NCBI GenBank assembly: GCA_963719875.1
Contig: CAVRDJ010000002.1
Location: 620,001-684,000 of the forward strand
Direction: 5' to 3'
DNA from: Palsa-360 sp963719875
GTDB lineage: Bacteria > Acidobacteriota > Terriglobia > Acidiferrales > UBA7541
DNA length: 64,000 nucleotides
Both the position numbers and the translations under genes were made by a program. The notes under the pieces were generated by a model that saw only the letters and a program-made list of their open reading frames with translations, was not told the origin of the DNA and did no database searches. How positions within the stretch are numbered: the first letter of the stretch is position 1; each line of letters opens with the position of its first letter. Below, one piece after another: positions 16,887 through 24,898 of the stretch.

Positions 16887-17387
16887 TTAAAGCACGCCAA
16901 GCAATGCGTCGATAGAATCGTTGACGATGGCTGGGAGGTTGTTCCAACTGATTGACACGAACGGTTCGCCCGGCAAACGCCGGTCCCTTAATATCGGCTC
17001 CGTACCAGTGCCAATCTCAACGCGAAGAGTACGATGATACTGGACGCTGCCTTCAAACACGATTTGAACCTCTCTATTGAGCGAATCGAACGAGAACAGA
17101 AGTGCCTCGACTTGCTCTTTGCGGTTGACTCGAATTTCGGTAGGGAGTGTGGATACAGAGAGAATGTTCCCAATAGTGTGGTTGACGCCTTCGACGCGCA
17201 AACGAGCAAGGCGATCAATCACAGGATGCAAACGGGAGAAGAGTTCGTCCGCTTTCTTCTCCTTCATTAGTTGAAGTTCCTCCGTGACGCGCTCCGCTCG
17301 CATCTTCTCTTCGTATTTTTTAACGGTCATTGCAAGGCTCTTTCTAGCGTCGAAGGCAACGCTGATATCAAAATTGAACTGAAACAC
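16887..17387 (-). CDS. Hypothetical protein, 166 residues
   Basis: Predicted GTG start at 17387 with AGGAGA 4-5 bases upstream. The N-terminal 70 residues are helical and charged (KYEEKMRAERVTEELQLMKEKK). The C-terminal 100 residues have beta-strand character. No family is recognised. It is separated from the HNH operon by the 460-base gap and follows the 43-residue membrane peptide. Confidence 0.62.
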   Translation of the reverse strand: MFQFNFDISVAFDARKSLAMTVKKYEEKMRAERVTEELQLMKEKKADELFSRLHPVIDRLARLRVEGVNHTIGNILSVSTLPTEIRVNRKEQVEALLFSFDSLNREVQIVFEGSVQYHRTLRVEIGTGTEPILRDRRLPGEPFVSISWNNLPAIVNDSIDALLGVL

Positions 17388-17443
17388 GTGCTCTCCTAGT
17401 ACTGATCTTCGTAATGGGCTTCTCTTTTCTGCCGGGTGACCGG

Positions 17444-17575
17444 CTACTCTATGAAATCACAAACTATCCACACACCGGCGGCAAGACCAATAGAAATCCA
17501 AGGGCCGAGAAGAATCAGTCCCACAATACCTACCGCGATGCCTACCAAAACTGCCCCATCCAAATAAATGCTCAT
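17444..17575 (-). CDS. 43-residue membrane micro-protein
   Basis: An ATG at 17575 overlaps the TGA of the RHH gene by 4 bases (ATGA, 17572-17575). The product is almost entirely hydrophobic (GAVLVGIAVGIVGLILLG followed by WISIGLAAGVWIV), enough for two short or one long membrane helix, and ends DFIE. The overlap with a clear regulator gene argues that it is translated. It might be a small toxin, holin or membrane anchor; nothing distinguishes these. Confidence 0.55.
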   Translation of the reverse strand: MSIYLDGAVLVGIAVGIVGLILLGPWISIGLAAGVWIVCDFIE

Positions 17576-17763
17576 TTCTTTTTCTCCTCATTAATCTTCT
17601 CGTCGCGCTCGATGTACTCACGGATTGCCTTGCGTGCCAGCCAGGACCATTCGCGGTCGATATCAGGCCGCTTGCCAATCTTGCGCAAAGTCTCGACATC
17701 TACATCATTCAGCCATACCGACTTTTGAATCAGGCCAGATTCCTTGTTGTGCCGTTTCTTCAT
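17572..17763 (-). CDS. Ribbon-helix-helix transcription regulator
   Basis: A 63-residue protein. The start at ATG 17763 is chosen because GGAGGGG lies just upstream; two earlier in-frame starts exist. The sequence fits a CopG/Arc-type ribbon-helix-helix fold: a beta strand (LIQKSVWLN), helix 1 (DVETLRKIGKRP) and helix 2 (EWSWLARKAIREYIERDEK), flanked by basic ends. A perfect 14-bp palindrome (ATCAC, 4 bases, GTGAT) lies 25 bases upstream of its start, and related sites flank the divergent recombinase gene. It is very likely autoregulatory. Confidence 0.75.
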   Translation of the reverse strand: MKKRHNKESGLIQKSVWLNDVDVETLRKIGKRPDIDREWSWLARKAIREYIERDEKINEEKKK

Positions 17764-17787
17764 AAGCCCCTCCATGAAATACATCGT

Positions 17788-17801
17788 ATCACCTTAGTGA
17801 T
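17788..17801. promoter_or_regulatory. Palindromic operator candidate 1
   Basis: Perfect inverted repeat ATCAC-CTTA-GTGAT upstream of the RHH gene. Two related sites are at 17995-18008 and 18573-18589. It is a natural binding site for the RHH dimer. Confidence 0.55.
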
Positions 17802-17963
17802 GCAATGTCTAGCGCAAAGTGCTTTTGGTAACCTTAAACAATTTGATTGCCAAACACGCGCCCAAAGTACTAGGACGAACGGTTCAATTAGGTACTACCT
17901 ACACAATACTAAGTGCTTTGTGTGCACTACTGTGTACCTTTTTCTTTTTTCGTTACAATTTCC

Positions 17964-17995
17964 TTGACATGTTTTCGCTGATGTGAGACTATATA
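17964..17995 (+). promoter_or_regulatory. Promoter candidate of the mini-recombinase gene
   Basis: A consensus TTGACA at 17964-17969 is followed by a TATATA at 17990-17995; the 20-base spacing is longer than ideal. The operator candidate at 17995-18008 overlaps the end of the -10 region and the ribosome binding site, which fits repression. Confidence 0.45.
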
Positions 17996-18008
17996 TCATC
18001 GAGGTGAT
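17995..18008. promoter_or_regulatory. Operator candidate 2 overlapping the ribosome binding site
   Basis: ATCATCGAGGTGAT, an imperfect copy of the palindrome at 17788. Its GAGGTGAT part is also the Shine-Dalgarno sequence of the recombinase gene that starts at 18012. Confidence 0.5.
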
Positions 18009-18011
18009 GCT

Positions 18012-18566
18012 ATGGAATACTTACAAAAGCCAGAGATAAACGCCTTACTCAAAACGAGTTATGAATATGGCAATCGAAACGCCCATCTTGCCCTGCTTGT
18101 GATGTACGCGACAGGCACCAGAGTCAGCCAGGCGCTGGCACTGAAAGGGATTGACGTGATACCGAACCCCGAGACAGGCGGACATAAGATCAGAATCATG
18201 CAAGCCAAGCGCGGCAAGACTCGCACGTTTAACGTCCTGGTCTCGCCCAACCCAGCGCTCGACATGCGCGACCTGGTTACGCTCGCACAGGAACGCGGCA
18301 CGGGCATGTTGTTCGGCGGCCTGACCAGACACTATCTGCACACATTGATTAAGAAGTTTGCGGTCGCCGCTGGCCTACACGAAGGCATGGTCCACTGCCA
18401 TACCGTACGCCATTCCGCCGCTATGCGCGTCTACGAGAAGACTCAACGAATCGGCGCTGTAAGTGGATTCCTGTGCCATAGCGATCCGGCCGCCGCCTAC
18501 ACCTATGTCCAGGAGAATGACGGCAAGCTGGCCGACGAAGCGATGGCCCAAGTCTTTGCCTCGTGA
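18012..18566 (+). CDS. Minimal tyrosine recombinase, 184 residues
   Basis: A catalytic-domain-only member of the phage integrase/Xer family. Visible catalytic residues are Arg37 (TGTRVSQAL), a Lys in AKRGKTR (66 or 69), His130/Arg133 (HTVR), His156 (CHSDP) and Tyr165 (AYTYV), with the usual 9 residues from the last His to Tyr. It lacks the N-terminal arm and core-binding domain of normal integrases (usually 300-400 residues), so it may act on simple sites, for example to resolve dimers or invert DNA. It is the only clear plus-strand gene within the element, divergent from the RHH gene, and ends at a good terminator. Confidence 0.85.
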   Translation: MEYLQKPEINALLKTSYEYGNRNAHLALLVMYATGTRVSQALALKGIDVIPNPETGGHKIRIMQAKRGKTRTFNVLVSPNPALDMRDLVTLAQERGTGMLFGGLTRHYLHTLIKKFAVAAGLHEGMVHCHTVRHSAAMRVYEKTQRIGAVSGFLCHSDPAAAYTYVQENDGKLADEAMAQVFAS

Positions 18567-18572
18567 TATGAG

Positions 18573-18589
18573 GTGATACATCGTGTCAC
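18573..18589. promoter_or_regulatory. Operator or recombination-site candidate 3
   Basis: GTGATA, 5 bases, TGTCAC: an inverted repeat 7 bases after the recombinase stop, sharing AGGTGAT with the two upstream sites. It could be a regulator site or a target of the recombinase. Confidence 0.35.
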
Positions 18590-18602
18590 AATCTGACCAC
18601 CT

Positions 18603-18633
18603 AGCCGCCTGCAGTCTGGGCGGCTTCTTTATT
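18603..18633 (+). terminator. Terminator of the mini-recombinase gene
   Basis: AGCCGCC (18603-18609) pairs with GGCGGCT (18619-18625) around a 9-base loop, followed by a T-rich run. Confidence 0.7.
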
Positions 18634-18646
18634 TACCCCTCCAAGA

Positions 18647-18796
18647 CTAGAAAAAGTGCCCGCCTGGTTGCCAGTCTGTGGTTTCGGCCACTGGCTTGGC
18701 TTCCTCGAGCGGCGCCGTAGCTTCAAAATCCGCCGGATTGGCTTCGTCGATCGCCGGCGCCTCGGGCTCCGCGGTTAATACGTGCTTTCTAGACAT
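18647..18796 (-). CDS. 49-residue acidic peptide
   Basis: Start at ATG 18796 with a very strong GGGAGGAG upstream; an extended frame above it has no coding look. After a basic start (MSRKHVL) the peptide is Ala/Pro/Glu-rich and acidic (EPEAPAIDEANPADFEATA), probably disordered, ending GGHFF. Function unknown. Confidence 0.5.
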   Translation of the reverse strand: MSRKHVLTAEPEAPAIDEANPADFEATAPLEEAKPVAETTDWQPGGHFF

Positions 18797-19099
18797 GATT
18801 ACTCCTCCCGGCCAACCCCGTTTTCGGGGATTTGGCCGCTTCCTTGTATGTCTCATTGCTTCCTTTCCGGACGAGCCGGATCCTACACGACACCCTTAAT
18901 AGTTGTCGGATTGGCTGTCGACATGCTCGCGAGCCCTCTGTGATGGGTCGTGCTGCGTCTAGGAAGTGATTTGCCAGCCTTTGGCGCCGTGGGCAGGCAA
19001 ATACCTTGACCTGACAACGCATTTCGGGCCGCTTTTATGCTAAGGTACTTGTTTTTCTTTGCGTTACAGGTGTACAATTGCCTAGAATCTTTTAGAAGA

Positions 19100-19143
19100 G
19101 AACAAAAAACGAATATTAGACGAACAAAATACGAATATAGGTG
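19100..19143 (+). repeat. Two 22-bp iteron-like direct repeats
   Basis: GAACAAAAAACGAATATTAG at 19100 and GAACAAAATACGAATATAGG at 19122, exactly 22 bases apart and strongly AT-rich. Shorter AACAAAAA copies recur near 19412 and 19473. Confidence 0.55.
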
Positions 19144-19558
19144 AATGAAAACGCGAGCGCCTGGATTTGTGTGATGCGTTCGTTGTCTCGTCGGTACGCT
19201 ATTTTCATTCCAAGTACCTGATTCATATGGCTTTGTGGTAGTTTTGACGCAAATTCGAGTTTTTACCGTGCATTGCACGTGACTTAGTGGCCTAAGCATG
19301 CCTTGGATACCCGTGCCGGGCTCTGCTTAGCGGGTTCACTCAAGCGTCCGGCTGTTGCGCTCTTGACCCTATGCCACCTCCCGTTCGGAAAGGAAATAGG
19401 GCGTCTTTTGCGAACAAAAAGCGCTCGACGAAGCGTTAAGCGAACATTTCTCCCGTCTCAAAAATGTGTACCAACAAAAAGTACGCTATTTTTACGAGTG
19501 CCCAAAACGCGAAGAAAACTGCACCAATTAACCACTGATGGCTCAACAAGTTAAGACC

Positions 19559-19614
19559 GCTCGACGAAGCGTTATGCGACCGTTAACGGTTGCCGAGCGT
19601 TTCGTCGAGCGACA
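19559..19614. repeat. Large palindrome with nested ACCGTTAACGGT
   Basis: CGCTCGACGAAGCG at the left pairs with CGTTTCGTCGAGCG at the right; in the middle sits the perfect 12-bp palindrome ACCGTTAACGGT. The left arm also occurs as a direct repeat at about 19432. It lies in the candidate origin. Confidence 0.6.
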
Positions 19615-19631
19615 AATTTATACCGCTAGCG

Positions 19632-19656
19632 AAAACCCCACTACCAAGGTGGGGTT
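19632..19656 (-). terminator. Terminator after the replication gene
   Basis: On the minus strand, AACCCCAC pairs with GTGGGGTT around a 7-base loop, followed by TT of the T-run. It lies about 40 bases after the stop of the PrimPol-helicase gene. A longer imperfect arm (TACCG..TAGCGAA) extends the hairpin on both sides. Confidence 0.7.
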
Positions 19657-19694
19657 CTTCGCTTAACGGTATAATGTCCGTCGAAAACATTCCA

Positions 19695-22391
19695 CTATTC
19701 CACTATCATCCCGGCAGGAGCGTCATTCTCCGATCGGCTCCATATTCTGGTCTTCCGGTCGATTTTAACGCCCAGACGTTTTGCCGCCTGTTTAAGCACC
19801 TTTTCCTTAAAACCTGCCATGTCGGCTCTGGTCAAGACTTCAGCTTCACGGAGTCCTTGGATAGACTCACCAGTCGCCCCGGTCGTTAACCTATCCCTAA
19901 GCCACTTGATTGTGTCCTGAAGCAGGTCCGCCTCTGTCGGCTTAGCATACGGGCACGGCTTGTCCCAATCTTGATGCCAAGGTGAGGATCCGCCCGGGCC
20001 CCCTGCAACTTTATGGAAACCCTGGCTGGCAAGAGTCTTCTTGACTTGATACTCTGACGTTCCTAACCGGCTAGCCAGTTCTTTCGCCGGGATATTAGGC
20101 TCCAGAGCTATTACTCGGATAATGGCGACAGCGGTTCGCCGAATTAAATCCTCGCCTATCACTCGGAAGTTCCCGGTCTCGTTGATATAAGAAACTGGAA
20201 ACGCGATCCCATCCTTCTTATACGAAGCCGCCAACCGGAGCGTGGTCAACTCACCAGTCATTTCTCTATCCTTGAGGTTCTTTATCTCGATTTCAAGAGG
20301 TCCGGCGCCGTTGTTATGCAACGACTCATCCTTCCGGATCCCGAACGTTGAATCGCACATCGCCGCCAAGTCTGACGTACCGCGAAGCATGTTCTGCAAA
20401 TCCATCGCTTCATTCTTGCTGGCTTTCGTGGCGTGATGAAGGATGACGACGCAGACCGCGCCGGCTGCAAGTAATGATGTCACATCATTGACCAGCATCC
20501 GGTTCTGAGCCGCGTTGTTTTCGTCATTAGACTTCATGAACCTAGACGCGGTATCAAGGAAGACGACGGGCTTTAGTTGACGTACGGCTTCAAGAAGGTA
20601 TGGGTCACCGAGTTCGAGTGGTGCACCTGATGAAATGGTACGGGCCATGAACTTCATCTTATCGGTTGTGATCCGGAAAGATTCACACCGTTTTCGGAAC
20701 GCCCGGTCTCTGCTTTCGGGAATCAAATAGATTACTGGTCGAGCCTCTTTGACAGAGAAATTCTCTACATTGAATAAAGGTGTCCCGCTCGAGATCGCCT
20801 TCGCCATCGCGAGCGCGATTAAAGTCTTTCCGTCACCGGGGTTCGCGCCGATAAAGCACGTCCCTTCCTGCAGGACGCCATCGATAACCATCACGATGTC
20901 GCCCTCTTCCATCTCAGTTACGCCGCGGAACTTTGAAAGCCAGTTATTTTTAATTTCTTCTTCGGCTTCCTTCCTAACGGCTTCAGCCTTTGCGGTCTCC
21001 GCCGCGACCTTTGCTAAAGATTCCGTGACTAATTTATTGAATCCGGATTCTTCGGCAATTTCTTCAACGGTCTTTCCTTGATGATATAATTCCGTTATCC
21101 GGCTTTGAAAAGATGACTCGTTTTCTTCATATTCTTCCTCGTTCGAAAAATTGTTCGAATCAGTATTATTGTATATGCCTGACTGCTTTAGTCGCTCTAT
21201 ATGCTCTGGACTACCAGCGAGTACGCCGTCGATATAGAAATGTATTTTCGGCGCTTCTGGCGGCTTGTTTCCGAAGGCAACTTCATGACCGACGGCATTT
21301 TCTATCCAACCAAGCAACTCTTTCCGCTGTCTGACGCCTTTACAGTGTGAGTGCTGGCACGCATAACCCGCGACACCCGCGGCATCCATGAAGACAGCCG
21401 ACGAAGAGTCTCCGTCATCAAGATCTTTACCGCCCGTATGTTCGTGCTTCCACGGACAGTCTACGAGCCATTTGAAACTGCTTTCGCCGTAAGCGAACGG
21501 TCCTCTAAAGTTAATCTTCGCGGCATCAAGACCGGCTTGAATCTCATCCGCACATCTTGTTTGCTCGTCTGTCCCGATAGGCACGACAACCCGCTTCTTT
21601 TCATCATTACGGTTCGGATTCTCAACTAATGGTGCGTCGTTAATAATCGTATAGGCCCGGCCGGATTTGTGATGACCGCCCGGACCGATGACATACTGCC
21701 CACGGCTACGAAGCTCGCCGACTGTGACCCGATTTCGATCATTCACGAGCCTGTCATGCGCGTCGAAATTCTGCATGACTGGATTACCGGCGTCGTCTAC
21801 TAGCAGGTTTCCGCTCTTATCGACGCCTTGACGCCGTACGATAGGCAGGACAGGATCAGCAAACAGGCTTCTCGAGGTGCAGGCCCCGCGAGTGTAGTAG
21901 TGAATCCCGCCAATCTGGCCGGGCTTGAGTTCTCGTCCTGATCTGACTTGAAAGGTGCTACGGAGCTCTTTCGGAAAGTCTATGTTGGTATCGTCTTCGT
22001 AGAGTTCGTCATAGTCATAGAAGGCTAGGTCTGACTGGCCGCCTGCGATGGCGTAATTGCAGCCAGGCATCTTTGCGAACCAAGCCTTGATTGTCTCTGG
22101 ATCGTTCGACGACGAGTTAACCGCATGCAAAACGAGCTTGTTTTCTGGAAGTTTGTCGCGTTCTTTACAAGGTAATACCGCCAAACCTCGAGCAGCGCAC
22201 CACAGCGCCCAATCTAGTATTGATGTTGGGTAAATTTCTGCCGATTCTTCAGGGGACCAGAGCATGTCATTAAGGGATTCTTCCTCTTGTATAATCTGAC
22301 CCAGGTGATTATTGATAGCAACGGCAGGCTGTGCCGCAGCACCTGAAGTTAGTTTTGATAATTCGTTTCTTAGATCTTGATAGGAGTTCAT
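19695..22391 (-). CDS. PrimPol-helicase replication protein, 898 residues
   Basis: It likely primes and unwinds the element's DNA. Residues about 50-290 resemble the bifunctional primase/polymerase (PrimPol) fold, with WALWCAARGLAVLPC and the acidic catalytic pattern FYDYDELYED near 123. Residues about 305-360 hold a Cys/His cluster (CPWKHEH ... CQHSHC) of the kind that follows PrimPol domains. Residues about 505-730 form a RepA-type RecA-fold helicase: Walker A GANPGDGKT near 515, Walker B PVVFLDTAS near 607 and VVILHHATKAS near 660. Residues 745-795 look like a winged helix (IPAKELASRLGTSEYQVKKTL). The ATG shares one base with the stop of the cold-shock-like gene (TAATG). The same fusion is common in satellites and prophages. 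Confidence 0.88.
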   Translation of the reverse strand: MNSYQDLRNELSKLTSGAAAQPAVAINNHLGQIIQEEESLNDMLWSPEESAEIYPTSILDWALWCAARGLAVLPCKERDKLPENKLVLHAVNSSSNDPETIKAWFAKMPGCNYAIAGGQSDLAFYDYDELYEDDTNIDFPKELRSTFQVRSGRELKPGQIGGIHYYTRGACTSRSLFADPVLPIVRRQGVDKSGNLLVDDAGNPVMQNFDAHDRLVNDRNRVTVGELRSRGQYVIGPGGHHKSGRAYTIINDAPLVENPNRNDEKKRVVVPIGTDEQTRCADEIQAGLDAAKINFRGPFAYGESSFKWLVDCPWKHEHTGGKDLDDGDSSSAVFMDAAGVAGYACQHSHCKGVRQRKELLGWIENAVGHEVAFGNKPPEAPKIHFYIDGVLAGSPEHIERLKQSGIYNNTDSNNFSNEEEYEENESSFQSRITELYHQGKTVEEIAEESGFNKLVTESLAKVAAETAKAEAVRKEAEEEIKNNWLSKFRGVTEMEEGDIVMVIDGVLQEGTCFIGANPGDGKTLIALAMAKAISSGTPLFNVENFSVKEARPVIYLIPESRDRAFRKRCESFRITTDKMKFMARTISSGAPLELGDPYLLEAVRQLKPVVFLDTASRFMKSNDENNAAQNRMLVNDVTSLLAAGAVCVVILHHATKASKNEAMDLQNMLRGTSDLAAMCDSTFGIRKDESLHNNGAGPLEIEIKNLKDREMTGELTTLRLAASYKKDGIAFPVSYINETGNFRVIGEDLIRRTAVAIIRVIALEPNIPAKELASRLGTSEYQVKKTLASQGFHKVAGGPGGSSPWHQDWDKPCPYAKPTEADLLQDTIKWLRDRLTTGATGESIQGLREAEVLTRADMAGFKEKVLKQAAKRLGVKIDRKTRIWSRSENDAPAGMIVE

Positions 22392-22705
22392 TATCGCGAC
22401 TCCTTCACGTCTGGATTCGCTAGCCCATCATCAAGCAAAGGCTTGGCAGGCTCGACTGACGACAACTTGATTTCTTCTAGAAGTTCGATCTCGCGAGCGA
22501 TCGGAAGTTTCCCGGCTGGCGGTTGTTTCGGATCGATGATAAACGAACATCTGGCTGAGACGGTTATTTCCCGCGGGCCAAATCGAACGGAACTCGCATG
22601 AAAGAAGAACCGCAAGTTTGTCTCGTCATGAATGATGCTTCCCACCTGTTTTATGGGATTATAGGACCAGATACTTCCGTGTTGCTTTTTTGCACCTTTA
22701 CTCAT
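22391..22705 (-). CDS. Cold-shock-like single-strand binding protein
   Basis: A 104-residue protein; ATG at 22705 after GGAAAAGAAAA (an open frame extends 18 codons more). Residues about 8-75 match the cold-shock/OB pattern: GSIWSYN...GSIIHDE, LRFFFHASSV with the RNP2-like FFH, then ITVSARCSFII. The acidic C-terminal tail is like that of single-strand binding proteins. It is translationally coupled to the PrimPol-helicase, which suggests a role in handling single-stranded DNA during replication. Confidence 0.68.
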   Translation of the reverse strand: MSKGAKKQHGSIWSYNPIKQVGSIIHDETNLRFFFHASSVRFGPREITVSARCSFIIDPKQPPAGKLPIAREIELLEEIKLSSVEPAKPLLDDGLANPDVKESR

Positions 22706-22919
22706 TTTTCTTTTCCTTATTTTAGTTTCGACCGGATGACCGGTTCGTCGTGCCACCACCTCTCTTCTGTCCCTGTCTGTGCCTGTGGTTCGTTGTGCTG
22801 TCGAGGCGTAATGGGTTAATCCTATTAATTAAGATTCAAATTGGGCCGTCCGCCCAGCGTACAATCTGCCGAACGGACACCCTGCCCGGCAATTACTCGT
22901 CGGGGATTTCTAAACCGCG
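22706..22919. other. Intergenic region in the replication operon
   Basis: A 214-base spacer between the zinc-ribbon gene and the cold-shock-like gene. It contains only an AT-rich patch around 22810-22835. No gene or clear terminator is visible. Confidence 0.3.
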
Positions 22920-23195
22920 CTATTCCGGTCTCCAACCCCGGATAATTAGCTTCGTTCCGCATGTTTCACAAACGGCGGGAATCGATGTCGGAAAATCGCG
23001 TCCCGGACCACTTTCTAACGCGACGTGCCAATGGTGGCAATTCGGGCACCGGAATTTACTTCTGGTATAGTGCGTCCCTGAATACGCGCCTTGCATGAAT
23101 GTTTCTCCGACAATTTCTTTCGGTTTCTGATCAATTTCTTTTTTAGATTCCATCTCTTTCTCGATTGGCTTTCGCCTTCTTTTGAGTTCCTCCAC
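22920..23195 (-). CDS. Small zinc-ribbon protein
   Basis: A 91-residue protein with a lysine/glutamate-rich first third (RRRKPIEKEMESKKEID) and a C-terminal zinc ribbon: CPNC and CETC about 27 residues apart. The start is either GTG 23195 or ATG 23153, where GAGAAAGAG precedes. Small zinc ribbons of this type are common in phage early operons and usually bind DNA or proteins. No specific family is recognised. Confidence 0.6.
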   Translation of the reverse strand: MEELKRRRKPIEKEMESKKEIDQKPKEIVGETFMQGAYSGTHYTRSKFRCPNCHHWHVALESGPGRDFPTSIPAVCETCGTKLIIRGWRPE

Positions 23196-23275
23196 TGGGT
23201 CAAATATTGCGTACTCTCGACTTCGACAGAGTTATTGCCACTTCCTGATGCCAAAACTATTCTTTAGTTGATGCG

Positions 23276-23848
23276 TTAAACTTGTTCCGCTTTTCCCCAA
23301 ATGCTCTCAAAGTCATCAATCACGGATTCGCTCGTGATCTTGGACACGATCGGCTGCGCCTCGTGGCCGAGACCTTTCAGCGCGGAAACAACCTGATCCG
23401 CGCAAGCCTTGGTCATCCGTGCGGCGCCCGAGCTCTGAAAATTTCCGATGATCTTCATCCGGTCGGCGTAATCAGGCGAACGGCGGACGAAGAAGAATTT
23501 CTGGCCTGGCATGAAAATGTGGAATTGAGGCTCCGGCTTCGCGACAGGCTGCTCTTCGCAAACGCTGATGTGCAAAGTCTTCGCGGATATCGCAGACAAG
23601 ATTCCCTTGATCGTTTCGGTTTCCGACCAGTCAAGCGGCAGGGGATACGTCGCATCTTGCAAGGCTGTCATCTTCCGGGCGACGTTCATATATAGCGGCG
23701 CGGTGTCGTTATCAAATGGATTTTGATTATTTAGTGCCGAGGCTACACGCGCAGGGCTGTGGATTCCGCAAATCAACGCGAAGCTGTTCACGGGACAGGC
23801 GGGCTTAAGATTTCGTATAGTGTTAAGTATGATGGATTCTATCGACAC
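23276..23848 (-). CDS. Hypothetical early-operon protein, 190 residues
   Basis: Start at GTG 23848 with AAGGAG 5-6 bases upstream. Residues 1-45 look like a small helical module that could be HTH-like (VNSFALICGIHSPARVASAL). The C-terminal half contains FHIFMPGQKFFFVRRSPDYADRM and ends acidic. No catalytic motif and no recognised family. It lies between the AT-hook/zinc protein and the zinc-ribbon gene. Confidence 0.6.
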   Translation of the reverse strand: MSIESIILNTIRNLKPACPVNSFALICGIHSPARVASALNNQNPFDNDTAPLYMNVARKMTALQDATYPLPLDWSETETIKGILSAISAKTLHISVCEEQPVAKPEPQFHIFMPGQKFFFVRRSPDYADRMKIIGNFQSSGAARMTKACADQVVSALKGLGHEAQPIVSKITSESVIDDFESIWGKAEQV

Positions 23849-24006
23849 AGTTCTCCTTCTGGAAATCACAAATATTCTTTTTTGTAGTCAGGATAAAAAA
23901 GGGGTGCTCAGCCATTTTTCAGACTGGGCAAAAAATTAGTGGGGTGCTTACTCCCTCCATTATATGTTTGTACAGGTCGAGCATTTAATTTTTTCTGACA
24001 TGTTTG

Positions 24007-24870
24007 CTAGATAACGCCTTCTGTTTCAAGCACTTGAACGACTTTCGTTAAGTTGACAGACCGTGGTCTTCCTCGTTTTCCGGATAATTTTGACCCATCG
24101 GCCCGAAGCCCTTCGTGCCGGCGCCGAATGGCTAGCACGATTCTTTTCACCTTCTCGACTGAGACGGCTCTCTGTTCTATAAACTCCTCCGAGCCGTCCG
24201 GCAGGAGACGAAACTTCGGGACGGACAGCAGGAGCGCGACGTAGCTATCCGGCAATCCCATCCTGAAGTAGTAATACGCCACACCGAGGTACAATGCGGC
24301 TTCTTCGCGTTGCCGCTTATGTTTCGGGCTCGTGTCGTCAAGCCATTTAGGAAACTTCTCGCACAGGAAGTTCAAAAATTCAAACCGGTTCGCGACCCAC
24401 CCCGGACATTCGCGGTCGATACGCCTATCTTTCAAAACTTGGTACCCGTCATTAAACATCGGTTCGTTACCGTCAAGAAACCTTCGCAGTTGCGCCTTTG
24501 TGCTCCACGCCCCGGGTGTCGCGACGCCTTCAGGAGCATATCCGCGGAAGTTTTTGTCGAATTGATGCGGCTGAATCCCGACACGCCGGCGCTCAGCTTT
24601 GTTGCAAGCTCGGCATTTGAACGCCGCGCCAGGTAGGACGGATTCTTCGGTTTCACAGAAGTTCTGACAGCCCGGCGCCAAACAGAAGAGCATTGTGAAA
24701 TCCGCGGCATGTGTTTGTCCCAGACTTTCCACGACGGGCTTATAAATTCCGCGACCCGCGACACGAAGGCATCTGTAGACTTCCGGGCAATTCTGTCGCT
24801 TGTCGAGACCGAGTCCAGGACTCCAATCGTTTCTAAACCGTTTGTATGGCTGCAAGAAGATCGGGGTCAT
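24007..24870 (-). CDS. Zinc-finger and AT-hook protein, 287 residues
   Basis: Residues about 63-92 hold a Cys cluster (CLAPGC, C, then CRAC) that may bind one zinc. Near the C-terminus is an AT-hook core (SGKRGRPRSVN, about residues 265-275). The middle is helical with many aromatic residues (ALYLGVAYYYFRMGLPDSYVALLL). It follows the excisionase-type gene by 28 bases and so belongs to the early operon. A DNA-binding role is inferred; no family is recognised. Confidence 0.62.
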   Translation of the reverse strand: MTPIFLQPYKRFRNDWSPGLGLDKRQNCPEVYRCLRVAGRGIYKPVVESLGQTHAADFTMLFCLAPGCQNFCETEESVLPGAAFKCRACNKAERRRVGIQPHQFDKNFRGYAPEGVATPGAWSTKAQLRRFLDGNEPMFNDGYQVLKDRRIDRECPGWVANRFEFLNFLCEKFPKWLDDTSPKHKRQREEAALYLGVAYYYFRMGLPDSYVALLLSVPKFRLLPDGSEEFIEQRAVSVEKVKRIVLAIRRRHEGLRADGSKLSGKRGRPRSVNLTKVVQVLETEGVI

Positions 24871-24898
24871 GCCGCACCGTCCTGCGCCGTGGTAGCCA

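Larger units (their letters stand above)
18797..19694. other. Candidate replication origin region
   Basis: About 900 bases without a credible gene between the 49-residue peptide and the replication protein. It has AT-rich iteron-like direct repeats (19100-19143), two further AACAAAAA-type copies (about 19412 and 19473), a CGCTCGACGAAGCG element present at about 19432 and again at 19559, and large palindromes. The combination with an adjacent PrimPol-helicase gene is typical of a replication origin. Confidence 0.5.

Noticed and set aside
19303..19554. 83-residue plus-strand frame in the candidate origin
   Set aside because: It crosses the repeats, lacks a binding site and has no protein character.
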